From Tolypothrix sp. PCC 7910 (GTDB lineage Bacteria > Cyanobacteriota > Cyanobacteriia > Cyanobacteriales > Nostocaceae), in contig NZ_CP050440.1 in assembly GCF_011769525.1 (NCBI RefSeq), positions 3,659,501-3,723,500 of the forward strand: a DNA stretch of 64,000 bases. The letters run 5' to 3'. This document shows, in pieces, positions 9,795 to 19,591 of this stretch (position 1 is the first letter of the stretch; every line of letters starts with the position of its first letter). A program made the position numbers and the translations under genes. The notes under the pieces are model-generated. The model was given only the letters and a program-made list of their open reading frames with translations, ran no database searches and had not been told where the DNA came from.

Positions 9795-10436
9795 ATTCTT
9801 TAGTCTCTTTGGATCTGGAAAATTGTAAATACTGGTGAGTATGACTTAAATGTAGGCACAAAGTTAATTACTTAAATTGTGATTAAGTAAAAATTACTAC
9901 ATCTTATTATTGCCTAATAACTATATTAGCATTAAATTTTAATGATTAGTTAGCCATAAATCAATTACCGTATTAATCCTGATATTAATATATCCTAGAA
10001 TACTTGTATTTTAAGTTAAATTCCTTAAATAAACTGTAAAATTAGTTACTTATTGTGATATTCACGGTTTCGGAACTTAGATATTGAATACTATGATGTG
10101 TGGAATACAGATAGTATCATTTCAAAACCTAGACGCAGTTGTCTGTTGTATAGTTTCCTGCTGCCGAACAAATAGTTGACACTACCAGCATCAAGCCTTG
10201 TAAAGGACTTCTATCTCAAAAAATATTGCTTCATCTATGTAAACAGAGGAGCAGGGGAAGTAAAATTTCTTGTTAAGCTCAGAAATTGGAATAATTTATT
10301 TTTTGGAGTTTCTTAATACTATCCTTGGCAACACCTAACGCATTACCCTCAACCTAAAAGTCAATACAGTAATGTGATAACTTTTTCTAGAGAAAGCCAA
10401 TCAGGAAAACTGCTGATAACTCGATTATTTTTACAG
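9795..10436. other. AT-rich intergenic region
   Basis: About 640 bases between the small ORF and a tRNA gene. No coding frame or clear repeat was seen; it probably contains the promoter of the minus-strand small ORF. Confidence 0.45.
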
Positions 10437-10520
10437 TGGGCAGGAGGAGAATCGAACTCCTATGACCGCAAGGTCGCCACATTTTGAGTGTGGTGCGTCT
10501 ACCAGTTTCGCCACCCGCCC
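10437..10520 (-). tRNA. tRNA-Leu (anticodon CAA)
   Basis: The minus strand folds as a long-variable-arm class II tRNA: acceptor GGGCGGG pairs with CCTGCCC (one G-T pair), the D-arm has GAAACTGGTAGACGC, the anticodon stem CCACA/TGTGG holds loop CTCAAAA with anticodon CAA, and the T-arm contains GTTCGAT. The discriminator base is A and CCA is not encoded. It reads UUG codons. Confidence 0.96.
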
Positions 10521-10577
10521 TTAGATGCAACTTTACTAATATACACTATTTGAGAGTTTTTCAACAAGGATGGAAAA

Positions 10578-11672
10578 TTATTTTTGGCATGAATTTACTA
10601 AAGTATGATCAATATCCTCTAATTTGGCACAGCCACTCAGTGCCATAGCCAAACTTAACTCATCCTGTAGCAGCGAAAGGATATGGGATGCACCAGCTTT
10701 TCCGGCTACTGCTAGTCCCCATAAAATCGGTCGTCCGATAAGTACAGCTTTTGCACCTAATGCTAAGGCTTTGAGAATATCTGTACCACGACGGATACCA
10801 CCATCTATCAAGATTTCTGCTTTACCATCTACAGCGGCGACAATCTCAGCTAAAGCATCTAAAGATGCGATCGCACTATCCAATTGTCTGCCACCATGAT
10901 TGGAGACAACTAATGCTTGGACTCCGTACTCGACTGCACGTATGGCATCATCTCCTCGTAATATACCTTTTATTACCAAAGGTAGAGGGCAAATTGATTG
11001 CAACCATGCTATGTCATCCCAAGTTAGTGCTGGGTTTAGCTGTTGAGCAAAATAGGTAAATAAGCCGGATTCACCTTGTGTATGGGGAATATCCAAGCCT
11101 GAGATGGTTGCAAGATTGGCGGCGTGTAAACCTGGGGGTAAGGAAAATTCATTACGCTGATCTCGTTCGCGTCTTCCCAACATGGGAGCATCTACAGTTA
11201 AACAAAGTGCTTTGTAACCTGCGTTATAGGCTCTTTCGACTAAAGCGCGAGTTAAGCCTCTATCTTTATGGATGTAAAGTTGGAACCATTGCAAGGCATT
11301 AGGAAAATGTTGCTGCACTTGTGCAACTTCTTCAATACTTTTTGTCGCCAAAGTACTGAGAACCATACCCACACCTGCTGCAGCTGCAGCTGTGGCGGTA
11401 GCGATTTCTCCGTCTGGATGAGCTAGACATTGAAATGCCATTGGTGCAATGAGTAGGGGTAGGGCGAGAGGTTGCCCTAGGATGGAGGTAGATAAATTGC
11501 GATCGCTCACATCTACTAACATGCGCGGACGCAACTTTAAGCGCTCGAATGCAGCGCGGTTATCTCGTAATGTAATTTCATCTCCAGCACCGCTACTGTA
11601 ATAATCAAGCGCCATCTGCGATAGCTGCTGTTTCGCTAGCTGTTCGTATTCAAAAAGGTTGATCGGTTGCAA
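10578..11672 (-). CDS. FMN-dependent alpha-hydroxy acid oxidase (L-lactate/glycolate oxidase type)
   Basis: 364 residues, TIM-barrel flavoprotein that oxidises an L-2-hydroxy acid and reduces O2 to H2O2. The FMN and substrate site residues are in place: YYSSGAGDE near 24-32, Lys235 in VIKGILRGDDA, and the catalytic base His259 in SNHGGRQLD, with GGIRRGTDILKALALGAKAV binding phosphate. The homologous enzyme of Nostoc sp. PCC 7120 is known as an L-lactate oxidase proposed to remove O2 in nitrogen-fixing strains. Lactate versus glycolate preference cannot be settled from these motifs. Confidence 0.93.
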   Translation of the reverse strand: MQPINLFEYEQLAKQQLSQMALDYYSSGAGDEITLRDNRAAFERLKLRPRMLVDVSDRNLSTSILGQPLALPLLIAPMAFQCLAHPDGEIATATAAAAAGVGMVLSTLATKSIEEVAQVQQHFPNALQWFQLYIHKDRGLTRALVERAYNAGYKALCLTVDAPMLGRRERDQRNEFSLPPGLHAANLATISGLDIPHTQGESGLFTYFAQQLNPALTWDDIAWLQSICPLPLVIKGILRGDDAIRAVEYGVQALVVSNHGGRQLDSAIASLDALAEIVAAVDGKAEILIDGGIRRGTDILKALALGAKAVLIGRPILWGLAVAGKAGASHILSLLQDELSLAMALSGCAKLEDIDHTLVNSCQK

Positions 11673-11759
11673 GTGATTGTGGATGTTGGCTAGGCGTTCG
11701 GTATTTTAATATCTCACGCCTAGATACAGAGGTGCAAAGGAGAATACAAGATGCTTAAC

Positions 11760-12623
11760 TTACCAATTTCGCCATCCACCTTTGGATGTAAGTTCGGTTG
11801 GTTTATGGTTGTGCAATAAGTTTTGGTATTCTTTGCTACTTGCCCATCTATCAATTTCTCTGGCTCGCAGTACTGGTACTGGGTGAGTTAATTGGGCTGT
11901 GCGGGCGGCTTTGACCATTTCGCCGAGTTCGTTCTTGCTAATATCATCGTAGGCACGAGCTTGGGCAACAAAAGCATCAAGGTTGAGTTGTGGTGCTAAA
12001 GTTGGCGAACCACCAGCCAACTTCATCAATACTGACATCACAACTTTGGGATCTTGGGTGGCTAACAATGCGGCGCGATCGCAAGTAAACTCAGCACAAC
12101 GTACCCATTCTAAAAGTTGTGTTTGTATTGCTTGAGCAATAAAAGAGCCGACGTTAGGTAATATTGCGGCTGCTAAGATGAGTAAATTTACGGGGGTTAG
12201 GTAAACACTATGATCGCATTTAAGATGTCCTAACTCATGAGCAATTACAGCTTGAATTTCTTCTGGTGTAAGGATATCGATTAAAGAGGTATGCACGACA
12301 ATGAAAGGTTGTTGACCTCGCATTGCAAAGGTATAGGCATTAGGCGCTGGATGTTGCCTAATGTATAACTGGGGAGGTTCTATATCTAAGATTTTGCAAG
12401 CTTCTAACAGCAATTTGTATAAATCTGGCAGTTGTTTTTCACCTACCAGAACACTAGAGGCAATATTTTCTACATAAAAAACCTGCTCTGCCATTGGCCC
12501 TAGCAGATTCCGCACCATCATATCTAAACCTGGGATCTGTTTGAGAGTTTTTGTAGCTTCCAAGTCTAAGGGATGACGAAATGAATCAGCTTTTAAACCA
12601 ATCAGCGGTGTTTTGAATGACAT
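11760..12623 (-). CDS. M48 family zinc metallopeptidase
   Basis: About 287 residues. Zinc protease of the HtpX/Ste24-like M48 family with the HEXXH site in VIAHELGHLKCDH and a downstream glutamate in RCAEFTCDRAALL. A hydrophobic segment (VNLLILAAAILPNVGSFIAQ) lies between them, so membrane association is likely. The start was set at the ATG of MSFKTPLIGLKAD (12623); an upstream in-frame ATG would translate a low-complexity GGGGCATTGGGC-type repeat and is rejected. The specific substrate is unknown. Confidence 0.92.
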   Translation of the reverse strand: MSFKTPLIGLKADSFRHPLDLEATKTLKQIPGLDMMVRNLLGPMAEQVFYVENIASSVLVGEKQLPDLYKLLLEACKILDIEPPQLYIRQHPAPNAYTFAMRGQQPFIVVHTSLIDILTPEEIQAVIAHELGHLKCDHSVYLTPVNLLILAAAILPNVGSFIAQAIQTQLLEWVRCAEFTCDRAALLATQDPKVVMSVLMKLAGGSPTLAPQLNLDAFVAQARAYDDISKNELGEMVKAARTAQLTHPVPVLRAREIDRWASSKEYQNLLHNHKPTELTSKGGWRNW

Positions 12624-12639
12624 GGTGTGAGAAGCATAA

Positions 12640-12680
12640 AAGGGAATGGGGCATCGGGCATTGGGCATGGGGCATTGGAG
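12640..12680. repeat. Short tandem degenerate repeat (GGGGCAT/GGGCATT type)
   Basis: Repeated seven-to-eight-base units of the GGGCATNGG type between the protease and murA. Similar runs occur near 23440-23490, 31060-31085 and 41600-41640. They resemble the short tandemly repeated sequences of heterocystous cyanobacteria. Confidence 0.7.
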
Positions 12681-12778
12681 TAAAAATTTCTTCCTCTGCT
12701 CCTGTGCTCCCTCTGCTTTTTCCTAGCCCCTAGTCCCCAGTATAACGATTTAACAGGGTGGGAATTACCACCTACTGA

Positions 12779-14155
12779 TTAGGACTGAATTGAGGCGGGG
12801 GAATTACTAGTGGTAGAAGCTGAGCCATCTGTGGATGGTTCGCCTATTCGCATAATTTTCGCACCCAGCTGTTGCAACTTGAGATCGAGTTGATCGTAGC
12901 CGCGATCAAGGTGATGTAAACCCTGAATTGTAGTTGTGCCCTCTGCTGCCAACCCTGCTAAGACTAACGCCGCTGATGCCCGTAAATCTGTGCCTAATAC
13001 TGGTGCGCCTGATAATACTGGTACTCCCCGAACGAAGGCAGTATTACCTTTGACACGAATATCAGCCCCTAAGCGATTTAATTCGGAAGCATGACGTAAG
13101 CGATTTTCAAACACAGATTCATTAATCAGGCTGTCACCTTCTGCCAAAGTCAGCAAAGCCATAAACGGCGCTTGCATATCTGTGGGAAAGCCTGGATGAG
13201 GTAGAGTTTCAATATCGGTGGCTTTGAGGGTGGTTGCTGGGAGAATACGTAAGCAATCGGGCGCTTCTTCAATGATGGTTACGCCAATATCGCGTAACTT
13301 GGCAATGACTGGGGTTAAATGCTCGGCACAGACTCGTGAGAGAACCAGTTCTGAGCGAGTAATCGCGCCTGCGACTAAAAATGTTCCAGCTTCAATGCGA
13401 TCGGGAATAATGCTGTATTCCGTCGAATGTAACTTGGACACGCCAACGATGGTAATTGTACTGGAGCCGGCACCTTGAATTTTGGCTCCCATCGCGTTAC
13501 AGAAATTTGCCAGATCCACTACTTCTGGTTCCCGTGCGGCGTTTTCGATGATGGTTTCACCATCTGCAAGAGTAGCAGCCATCATCAAGGTTTCTGTTGC
13601 GCCAACACTGGGGGTATCCAGATAAATTTTGGCTCCTTTTAACCTGCCATTACTCCCAGGAACATAAGCATTACAAATACCATGCTCAATCTGAACTTCG
13701 GCTCCCATCGCTTGCAGTCCTCGGACATGCAAATCAACTGGTCTAGCTCCAATTGCACAACCTCCTGGTAATGGCATCTGAGCTACTCCTAGCCTTGCCA
13801 AAATCGGCCCAATGGCAAAAAAACTTGCCCGTAGTTGGGTGACTAATTCGTAGGGAGCCTTGGAAGTGGTAATTTCACTGGCATTGATATCTAAAATGTC
13901 GCCGTTGCGTGTGAGGCGAATGCCCAAAGCAGATAAAACCTCACCCATCCGTTCCACGTCCGCTAATAAAGGGACATTATGGATACGGCAATCTCCTGAA
14001 CATAGCAAGGTTCCAGCCATGATCACCAGTGCTGAATTTTTTGCCCCGCTAATTTTTACATGACCCCGCAAAGGATGCCCGCCCCAAATTTGCAAGACTG
14101 AGGAGTCTGCTTCCAGAGTGGATTTGGCATCTGGTAAGCTGCTAGAAGGATTAAT
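12779..14155 (-). CDS. murA: UDP-N-acetylglucosamine 1-carboxyvinyltransferase
   Basis: MurA transfers enolpyruvate from PEP to UDP-GlcNAc, the first committed step of peptidoglycan synthesis in the cytosol. Visible: [20 protein letters not shown] (substrate Lys and Asn), the catalytic Cys loop in [16 protein letters not shown], and [19 protein letters not shown]. The ORF from the first standard start (TTG, 14095) has no ribosome site and begins right at the domain. Twenty codons further up, an in-frame ATT at 14155 sits seven bases after a perfect GGAGG and gives an extension [20 protein letters not shown], resembling the N-terminal extension I recall from other cyanobacterial MurA proteins. 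I therefore prefer the ATT start (458 residues). Confidence 0.93.
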   Translation of the reverse strand: MNPSSSLPDAKSTLEADSSVLQIWGGHPLRGHVKISGAKNSALVIMAGTLLCSGDCRIHNVPLLADVERMGEVLSALGIRLTRNGDILDINASEITTSKAPYELVTQLRASFFAIGPILARLGVAQMPLPGGCAIGARPVDLHVRGLQAMGAEVQIEHGICNAYVPGSNGRLKGAKIYLDTPSVGATETLMMAATLADGETIIENAAREPEVVDLANFCNAMGAKIQGAGSSTITIVGVSKLHSTEYSIIPDRIEAGTFLVAGAITRSELVLSRVCAEHLTPVIAKLRDIGVTIIEEAPDCLRILPATTLKATDIETLPHPGFPTDMQAPFMALLTLAEGDSLINESVFENRLRHASELNRLGADIRVKGNTAFVRGVPVLSGAPVLGTDLRASAALVLAGLAAEGTTTIQGLHHLDRGYDQLDLKLQQLGAKIMRIGEPSTDGSASTTSNSPASIQS

Positions 14156-14459
14156 AAGCCTACCTCCAAGATAAATATGTCAATTTTATAAGGTTTGAAG
14201 TTGGTTCTGATTCTACAGTAAAGATTTGATTTGTCTACATTCTGTGCCTATTTCTTGCATCAATAAATAGTGGTTTTGGGTTGAGGCTAATGGCTGAAAA
14301 CTAGTAATGGCATAGTTTATAAGAATTTAAAATTTTTGGTTACTAGAAAAAATAGAAATTCTTGGCTGGGTACCATCCGATACTCCTGAAAAACCAAACA
14401 CAGGAATTGACAAATTTAGGTAAATGCGTAATAATCAAAAATCGTCATGTTAAATGCCA

Positions 14460-14541
14460 GCGGAACTGGCGGAATTGGCAGACGCGCTAGATTCAGGTTC
14501 TAGTGCCGCAAGGCTTCCGGGTTCAAGTCCCGGGTTCCGCA
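14460..14541 (+). tRNA. tRNA-Leu (anticodon CAG)
   Basis: Class II tRNA with acceptor GCGGAAC pairing with GTTCCGC, D-arm GGCGGAATTGGCAGACGC, anticodon stem CTAGA/TCTAG enclosing TTCAGGT (anticodon CAG), a long variable arm, and T-loop GTTCAAGTC. Discriminator A; CCA not encoded. It reads CUG codons. Confidence 0.97.
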
Positions 14542-14619
14542 TTTGAGTAATGAGTGCTGAGTTTTGAGTCCTGACTGGGAACAAGACTCAGCACTCATAA
14601 CTTTTAACTCAATACTGTC

Positions 14620-15405
14620 ATGTTGACCAGTTTACAAAATCCCCTAGTCAAGCAAATTCGCAAACTGCACGCTGCGAAGGAGCGACATAAGCAAGAATTA
14701 TTTTTATTAGAAGGGACGCACTTGTTAGAAGAGGCTTGTGCATTAAATTATCCTTTAGTGGTGGTTTGTTGCACTCCACAATGGCAAGCTTCTCATCCTG
14801 AACTTTGGGAAGAAGCTTGTAGTCGCTGCGATCGCGCTGAAATTGTCAGTGAAGAAGTGTTAAATGCGATCGCAACCACAGTCCAACCAGATGGGGTAGT
14901 CGCCACTGCTAAAAGGCGCGATCGCCAAACACAATTACCTGTGACTGGTATAGTTCTGGCGGTCGAAACTTTGCAAGATCCCGGGAATTTAGGCACAATT
15001 ATTCGCACAGCCGCAGCCGCAGGTGCATCAGGATTATGGCTGAGTGGCAATAGCGTAGATTTAGATAACCCCAAAGTTTTACGTGCCTCTGCTGGACAAT
15101 GGTTTCGTTTAGCAACAGCAGTGACAGAAGATTTAAAAGCAACAATCCAGCAAAGTCAGCAAGCGGGAATGCAAGTCGTCGCCACTTTACCCAGCGCTAC
15201 GTTAACTTACTGGGAAGTAGATTGGCGCAAACCCAGTTTAATTTTATTGGGTAACGAAGGTGCTGGTTTGTCACCAGAGATCGCAGCAATGGCAGACAAG
15301 CAAGTACAAATTCCCCTCAGTCCAGGTGTAGAATCCTTGAATGTGGCGATCGCAGCTGCGTTGATGTTATACGAAGCCCAGCGGCAAATGATTTACCGTC
15401 AGTAA
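14620..15405 (+). CDS. TrmH/SpoU family RNA 2'-O-methyltransferase
   Basis: 261 residues. SPOUT-class RNA methyltransferase using S-adenosylmethionine. The N-terminal substrate-binding domain starts LTSLQNPLVKQIRKL with FLLEGTHLLEEA. The C-terminal knotted domain has the three SpoU motifs: LQDPGNLGTIIRTAAAAGAS, LILLGNEGAGLSPEI and IPLSPGVESLNVAIAAALML. It is the RlmB/TrmH-like type acting on rRNA or tRNA; the exact nucleotide is not predictable. The gene starts 78 bp after tRNA-Leu on the same strand. Confidence 0.93.
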   Translation: MLTSLQNPLVKQIRKLHAAKERHKQELFLLEGTHLLEEACALNYPLVVVCCTPQWQASHPELWEEACSRCDRAEIVSEEVLNAIATTVQPDGVVATAKRRDRQTQLPVTGIVLAVETLQDPGNLGTIIRTAAAAGASGLWLSGNSVDLDNPKVLRASAGQWFRLATAVTEDLKATIQQSQQAGMQVVATLPSATLTYWEVDWRKPSLILLGNEGAGLSPEIAAMADKQVQIPLSPGVESLNVAIAAALMLYEAQRQMIYRQ

Positions 15406-15414
15406 TATTTTATT

Positions 15415-15521
15415 TAAGTAAGTTGGTGCATATAGGCTTTAAGCCCTTACCAATGACAAATGACTAAGGGCAAATGACAGCCTTCGCCACTTCATCTTTA
15501 ATTGCGCCAGCCTACTTATTT
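15415..15521. repeat. MITE-like repeat, copy 1
   Basis: A roughly 105-bp element with inverted ends (AAGTAAGTTGG at the left; CCAGCCTACTTATT at the right) and an inner run of ACCAATGAC/CAAATGAC units. A close relative lies at 17985-18120. Its right end supplies the stop codon of the minus-strand gene 15516-15761. Confidence 0.7.
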
Positions 15522-15761
15522 GATGCGTTCCGCCAAATATTTCTCAATATCAGCCACCGCATCTTCAAAAGCTTCCAAATCAATAGAAGCTAAATCTTCT
15601 TCTTCAGCCTTGAGTTGAGCATCGCTGAGACTACCATTAGAAAATCCTGATGTAGTTTTATCTGGATTGGGATTTCCTTGTAGCATAGTCTCTAATTCAT
15701 CTAAGGCTGCTTGAAACTCTTGGGCCGCAGTTTCCCGTTCTTCTTGCTGACGTTGCTCCAT
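15516..15761 (-). CDS. Small acidic conserved-type hypothetical protein
   Basis: 81 residues, not recognised by name. The composition is acidic and helical: QEFQAALDELETMLQ in the N-terminal half and LEAFEDAVADIEKYLAERIK at the end, with a Ser/Gly linker between. No signal or membrane segment. The start was placed at the ATG of MEQRQQEE (15761), preceded by AGG, instead of a GTG eleven codons upstream. The stop codon TAA lies within the end of a MITE-like repeat, so the C-terminus may have been changed by the insertion. Confidence 0.7.
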   Translation of the reverse strand: MEQRQQEERETAAQEFQAALDELETMLQGNPNPDKTTSGFSNGSLSDAQLKAEEEDLASIDLEAFEDAVADIEKYLAERIK

Positions 15762-15959
15762 AAGATTGACCTGAGAATGTGAATTGATTGGCACGATTTT
15801 GAATGCGGTGACTAAATTTGTATCTTTTTGGGATTACACATCATAGTCTTGATTTTCCGGAATCATCGCGTCATATTGTATCAAATTTACATATTGAGAG
15901 TTGAAACTGGAACCGTGATCATTACTAGAAGCTTTTCATCAGAATTTTATTCATAACTA

Positions 15960-16388
15960 CTAGTTAGTGGCGACGCTAGAGTTTATTGTTGCTGAGAATT
16001 TATCTAACATCATAGTGGGAATGGGTCGGGGACGCATAGTTTTAGCATCTACCCATACCCACATGGCTTCGGCTGTTACTAATAACTCATCTTGGTTTTG
16101 TTTACGAATTTCATAAAGTCGGAAGCAGCGAGTCCCCCGTATTTCCCTCACCCAAGTAGTCACTTCTAAAGTATCACCTGCTACGGCTGGGCGGAGATAG
16201 TCAATTTCTACCCGTCGCATCACAAAGACACCACCCGATTGTTTGTAGACATCTAAACTTAAACCTAGGTGTTCAGAGTGTTCAATAGCTGCTTGTTCAA
16301 GATAGTTTTGGTAGACAGCATTGTTAACGTGTCCGAGAGCATCCATTTCGTAATGTCGAACACGGAGTAGAGTTTTGAAGAATTGCAT
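15960..16388 (-). CDS. Acyl-CoA/acyl-ACP thioesterase, 4HBT hotdog family
   Basis: 142 residues. Hotdog-fold thioesterase of the 4-hydroxybenzoyl-CoA thioesterase group, hydrolysing acyl thioesters. The signature RVRHYEMDALGHVNNAVYQNYLEQAA holds the catalytic Asp and the HVNN motif near residues 9-35, followed by EIDYLRPAVAGDTLEVTTWV. Length is normal for the family. It lies 73 bp downstream of the tyrosine phenol-lyase-like gene on the same strand, but no functional link is evident. In other cyanobacteria a similar hotdog enzyme acts in menaquinone/phylloquinone synthesis; that assignment is only a possibility here. Confidence 0.9.
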   Translation of the reverse strand: MQFFKTLLRVRHYEMDALGHVNNAVYQNYLEQAAIEHSEHLGLSLDVYKQSGGVFVMRRVEIDYLRPAVAGDTLEVTTWVREIRGTRCFRLYEIRKQNQDELLVTAEAMWVWVDAKTMRPRPIPTMMLDKFSATINSSVATN

Positions 16389-16461
16389 GGAGAGTTTTTA
16401 ATTGCTCACTGCTTGAGAATGTCTCTATATTAGTTTTTTTAGGTCAGCGAGATTTATACCT

Positions 16462-17883
<1,422 letters not shown>

Positions 17884-17984
17884 CTAGGGTTGCTGAATAT
17901 TTGCATACCATTTTGGTGTGTGCAACCAGGATTGCCAAAATTGTCAAAGTAATTCGTAATTTGTGGGGACTGAGTCAGCACTTT

Positions 17985-18120
17985 AGTAAGTAAGTCGGTA
18001 AAAATAAACCCAACTATGTTAATAAACGTAAATAGCTTTAAAATTCTTACCAATGACCAATGACAAATAACAAATGACAGCCTCAGCCAGTTATCTTTAA
18101 TTTCGCCAACCTACTTATTT
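17985..18120. repeat. MITE-like repeat, copy 2
   Basis: Related to 15415-15521: left end AGTAAGTAAGTCGG, right end CGCCAACCTACTTATT, inner ACCAATGAC/CAAATGAC units and a shared CATCTTTAATT/TATCTTTAATT block. It ends 10 bp before the stop of the minus-strand gene 18130-18387. Confidence 0.7.
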
Positions 18121-18129
18121 GATATCTAA

Positions 18130-18387
18130 TTACAGATTTTCTGAGATTGGTGAACTACTTGGGGTACACCATTGAGCAATTTGTTCAATTCTGGACTGCT
18201 GTATTAATTCTGCAATTTGCAAGAGATTGCAACCATAGGTAGATGCTAAAAATTCCTCGGCTTGTCTTTTAGCTTCATCAACAGAGACACCAAAAGCTAT
18301 CATCTCTTCTTCTTGATTACCTGTAATGCTTGCAACTGGAATAATGCAAATATATTGTGGTTGATTGGATCTAATTTGTTGCACCAT
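18130..18387 (-). CDS. Hypothetical protein
   Basis: 85 residues, not recognised. The N-terminal half reads as a small alpha/beta unit (YICIIPVASI, then EEEMIAFGVSVDEAKRQAEE), and Cys54 lies in STYGCNLLQI. No signal peptide or membrane span. The start ATG is at 18387. A MITE-like repeat follows immediately downstream. Confidence 0.6.
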   Translation of the reverse strand: MVQQIRSNQPQYICIIPVASITGNQEEEMIAFGVSVDEAKRQAEEFLASTYGCNLLQIAELIQQSRIEQIAQWCTPSSSPISENL

Positions 18388-18538
18388 TGTTTATCTACCA
18401 GACTTATCGATAACATTTAAGTAATATCAATATATTTATCATGGCAGTTCTCAATGGCTTGGTACGGGTTTATTACACAAGTTGTTAGATAAAAGAAGAC
18501 TATCGTTAAGATTTTTATCTAAAATAAGAAACTTGCTA

Positions 18539-18667
18539 ATGTCAACAGTTACCCGTGACAAAATAAATGTAGATGAAAAATATCTTTTAGGAAATTCGGT
18601 TAGTGATCGTCGCAGAGAAGAGCAATTAAATTCTCTGCAGGAGACAGCAGATTACATAACAACATAA
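18539..18667 (+). CDS. Possible very small protein
   Basis: A 42-codon frame from an ATG at 18539, mostly charged (VTRDKINVDEKYLLGNS, then RREEQLNSLQETAD). A TTG start at 18482 would extend it. Not recognised, and there is no strong ribosome site; it may be spurious. Confidence 0.25.
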   Translation: MSTVTRDKINVDEKYLLGNSVSDRRREEQLNSLQETADYITT

Positions 18668-18832
18668 ATCTTGTAGTGTGAGCATATTGCCCGTTACAGG
18701 GGAATTCATTTGCATGAAATCACTTGTAAAATATCCAGGCAAATATCTCTCTTGACATAAACTTCTGTGGAACTAATGCAGGCTTAAATAATTAAGTCTG
18801 TCTTATCATGCATAGTCATTGGAGGTTATAAA

Positions 18833-18976
18833 ATGGCTTTTCGCAATAACATTTTTACTAATTTATGGACAAAAGTACAAAACGATTCAGTTAGTTGGGG
18901 GTCTTTAGCACTTTGGACTAGTGGAATACTTGTACTTTTCATAACATTATCAATGTTTACTTCCCTTTTAGATTAG
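18833..18976 (+). CDS. Small single-span membrane protein (47 aa)
   Basis: An ATG with a perfect GGAGG seven bases upstream opens a 47-residue frame. The N-terminal half is polar (RNNIFTNLWTKVQNDS), followed by one membrane span (LALWTSGILVLFITLSMF) and a short tail. Size and topology resemble small thylakoid or cytoplasmic-membrane subunits, but the chlorophyll-binding ExxNxR motif of high-light-inducible proteins is absent and I do not recognise the family. It lies about 1.7 kb from psbA, which may be coincidence. Confidence 0.6.
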   Translation: MAFRNNIFTNLWTKVQNDSVSWGSLALWTSGILVLFITLSMFTSLLD

Positions 18977-19127
18977 GAAATAGCAAAAAATTAAGGATCA
19001 AATATTTTGTAGGAGTGTGTTAATAAAGGAAACGAGCCCCTACAAATTTCTAGTCGCTAACTCGGCAATTATTAAGCCCTTTTTCTTACAATAGAATGAA
19101 ATCTGAAATCAATAAATCTAAAATTTG

Positions 19128-19442
19128 ATGAATAGCAAAATCCTAGGAGCAGTCTTATTACTAGCAACTATGAGTTTAGTGAATCCTGTTCAAGCTCAAG
19201 AGCCTAGCAATAATGAGGCAACTAAATCTAACCCTGTTGCGGATGCTTGCATTCAGAACCGAGCCGAAAATTTACCAAATCCTTTTAGCGATGTTCCATC
19301 AGATCACTGGGCTTTCAAAGCAGTGATGACTATGCACTACTGCGGAGCTTTCCGTCAAGCTACACCACCCGCTTTATTTCAGCAGTTAAAACCTACAGAA
19401 AATATACAGCAACCCCAGAGAGAACAGTATTTACAAAAGTAA
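19128..19442 (+). CDS. Secreted protein with partial SLH-like motif
   Basis: 104 residues. A signal peptide (KILGAVLLLATMSLVNPVQA) is followed by a mature domain carrying NPFSDVPSDHWAFKAVMTM, the opening of an S-layer homology-type motif (FxDVPxxHWAxxAV), and two Cys (ADACIQNR and MHYCGAF) that could form a disulfide. Only one SLH half-repeat is present, so this is a short periplasmic or envelope protein and not a porin. The ATG at 19128 is preferred over the adjacent TTG. Its transcript probably ends at the 19524-19555 hairpin. Confidence 0.75.
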   Translation: MNSKILGAVLLLATMSLVNPVQAQEPSNNEATKSNPVADACIQNRAENLPNPFSDVPSDHWAFKAVMTMHYCGAFRQATPPALFQQLKPTENIQQPQREQYLQK

Positions 19443-19523
19443 AGATTGAGAGGTACTTGCAATCTACTCTATATCTTTGCGATCGCAATACGCGAAAGCT
19501 TCTAACAGACATTAAATATATGA

Positions 19524-19555
19524 AAAAGCGCCCTCCCGATTGGGAGGGCGCTTTT
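19524..19555. terminator. Bidirectional terminator between psbA and the SLH-like gene
   Basis: GC-rich hairpin (stem AGCGCCCTCCC with loop GATT) flanked by A and T runs, so it can terminate the plus-strand gene 19128-19442 and the minus-strand psbA. Confidence 0.9.
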
Positions 19556-19591
19556 GATTCACTCAGAAGCTATAACTTTTGTCTCAAAAGA

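Noticed and set aside
10865-11302. Plus-strand frames inside the hydroxy acid oxidase gene
   Set aside because: Shadows of a well-conserved gene in the other strand.
12624-12668. N-terminal extension of the M48 protease
   Set aside because: It translates a GGGGCATTGGGC intergenic repeat; the domain begins at the later ATG.
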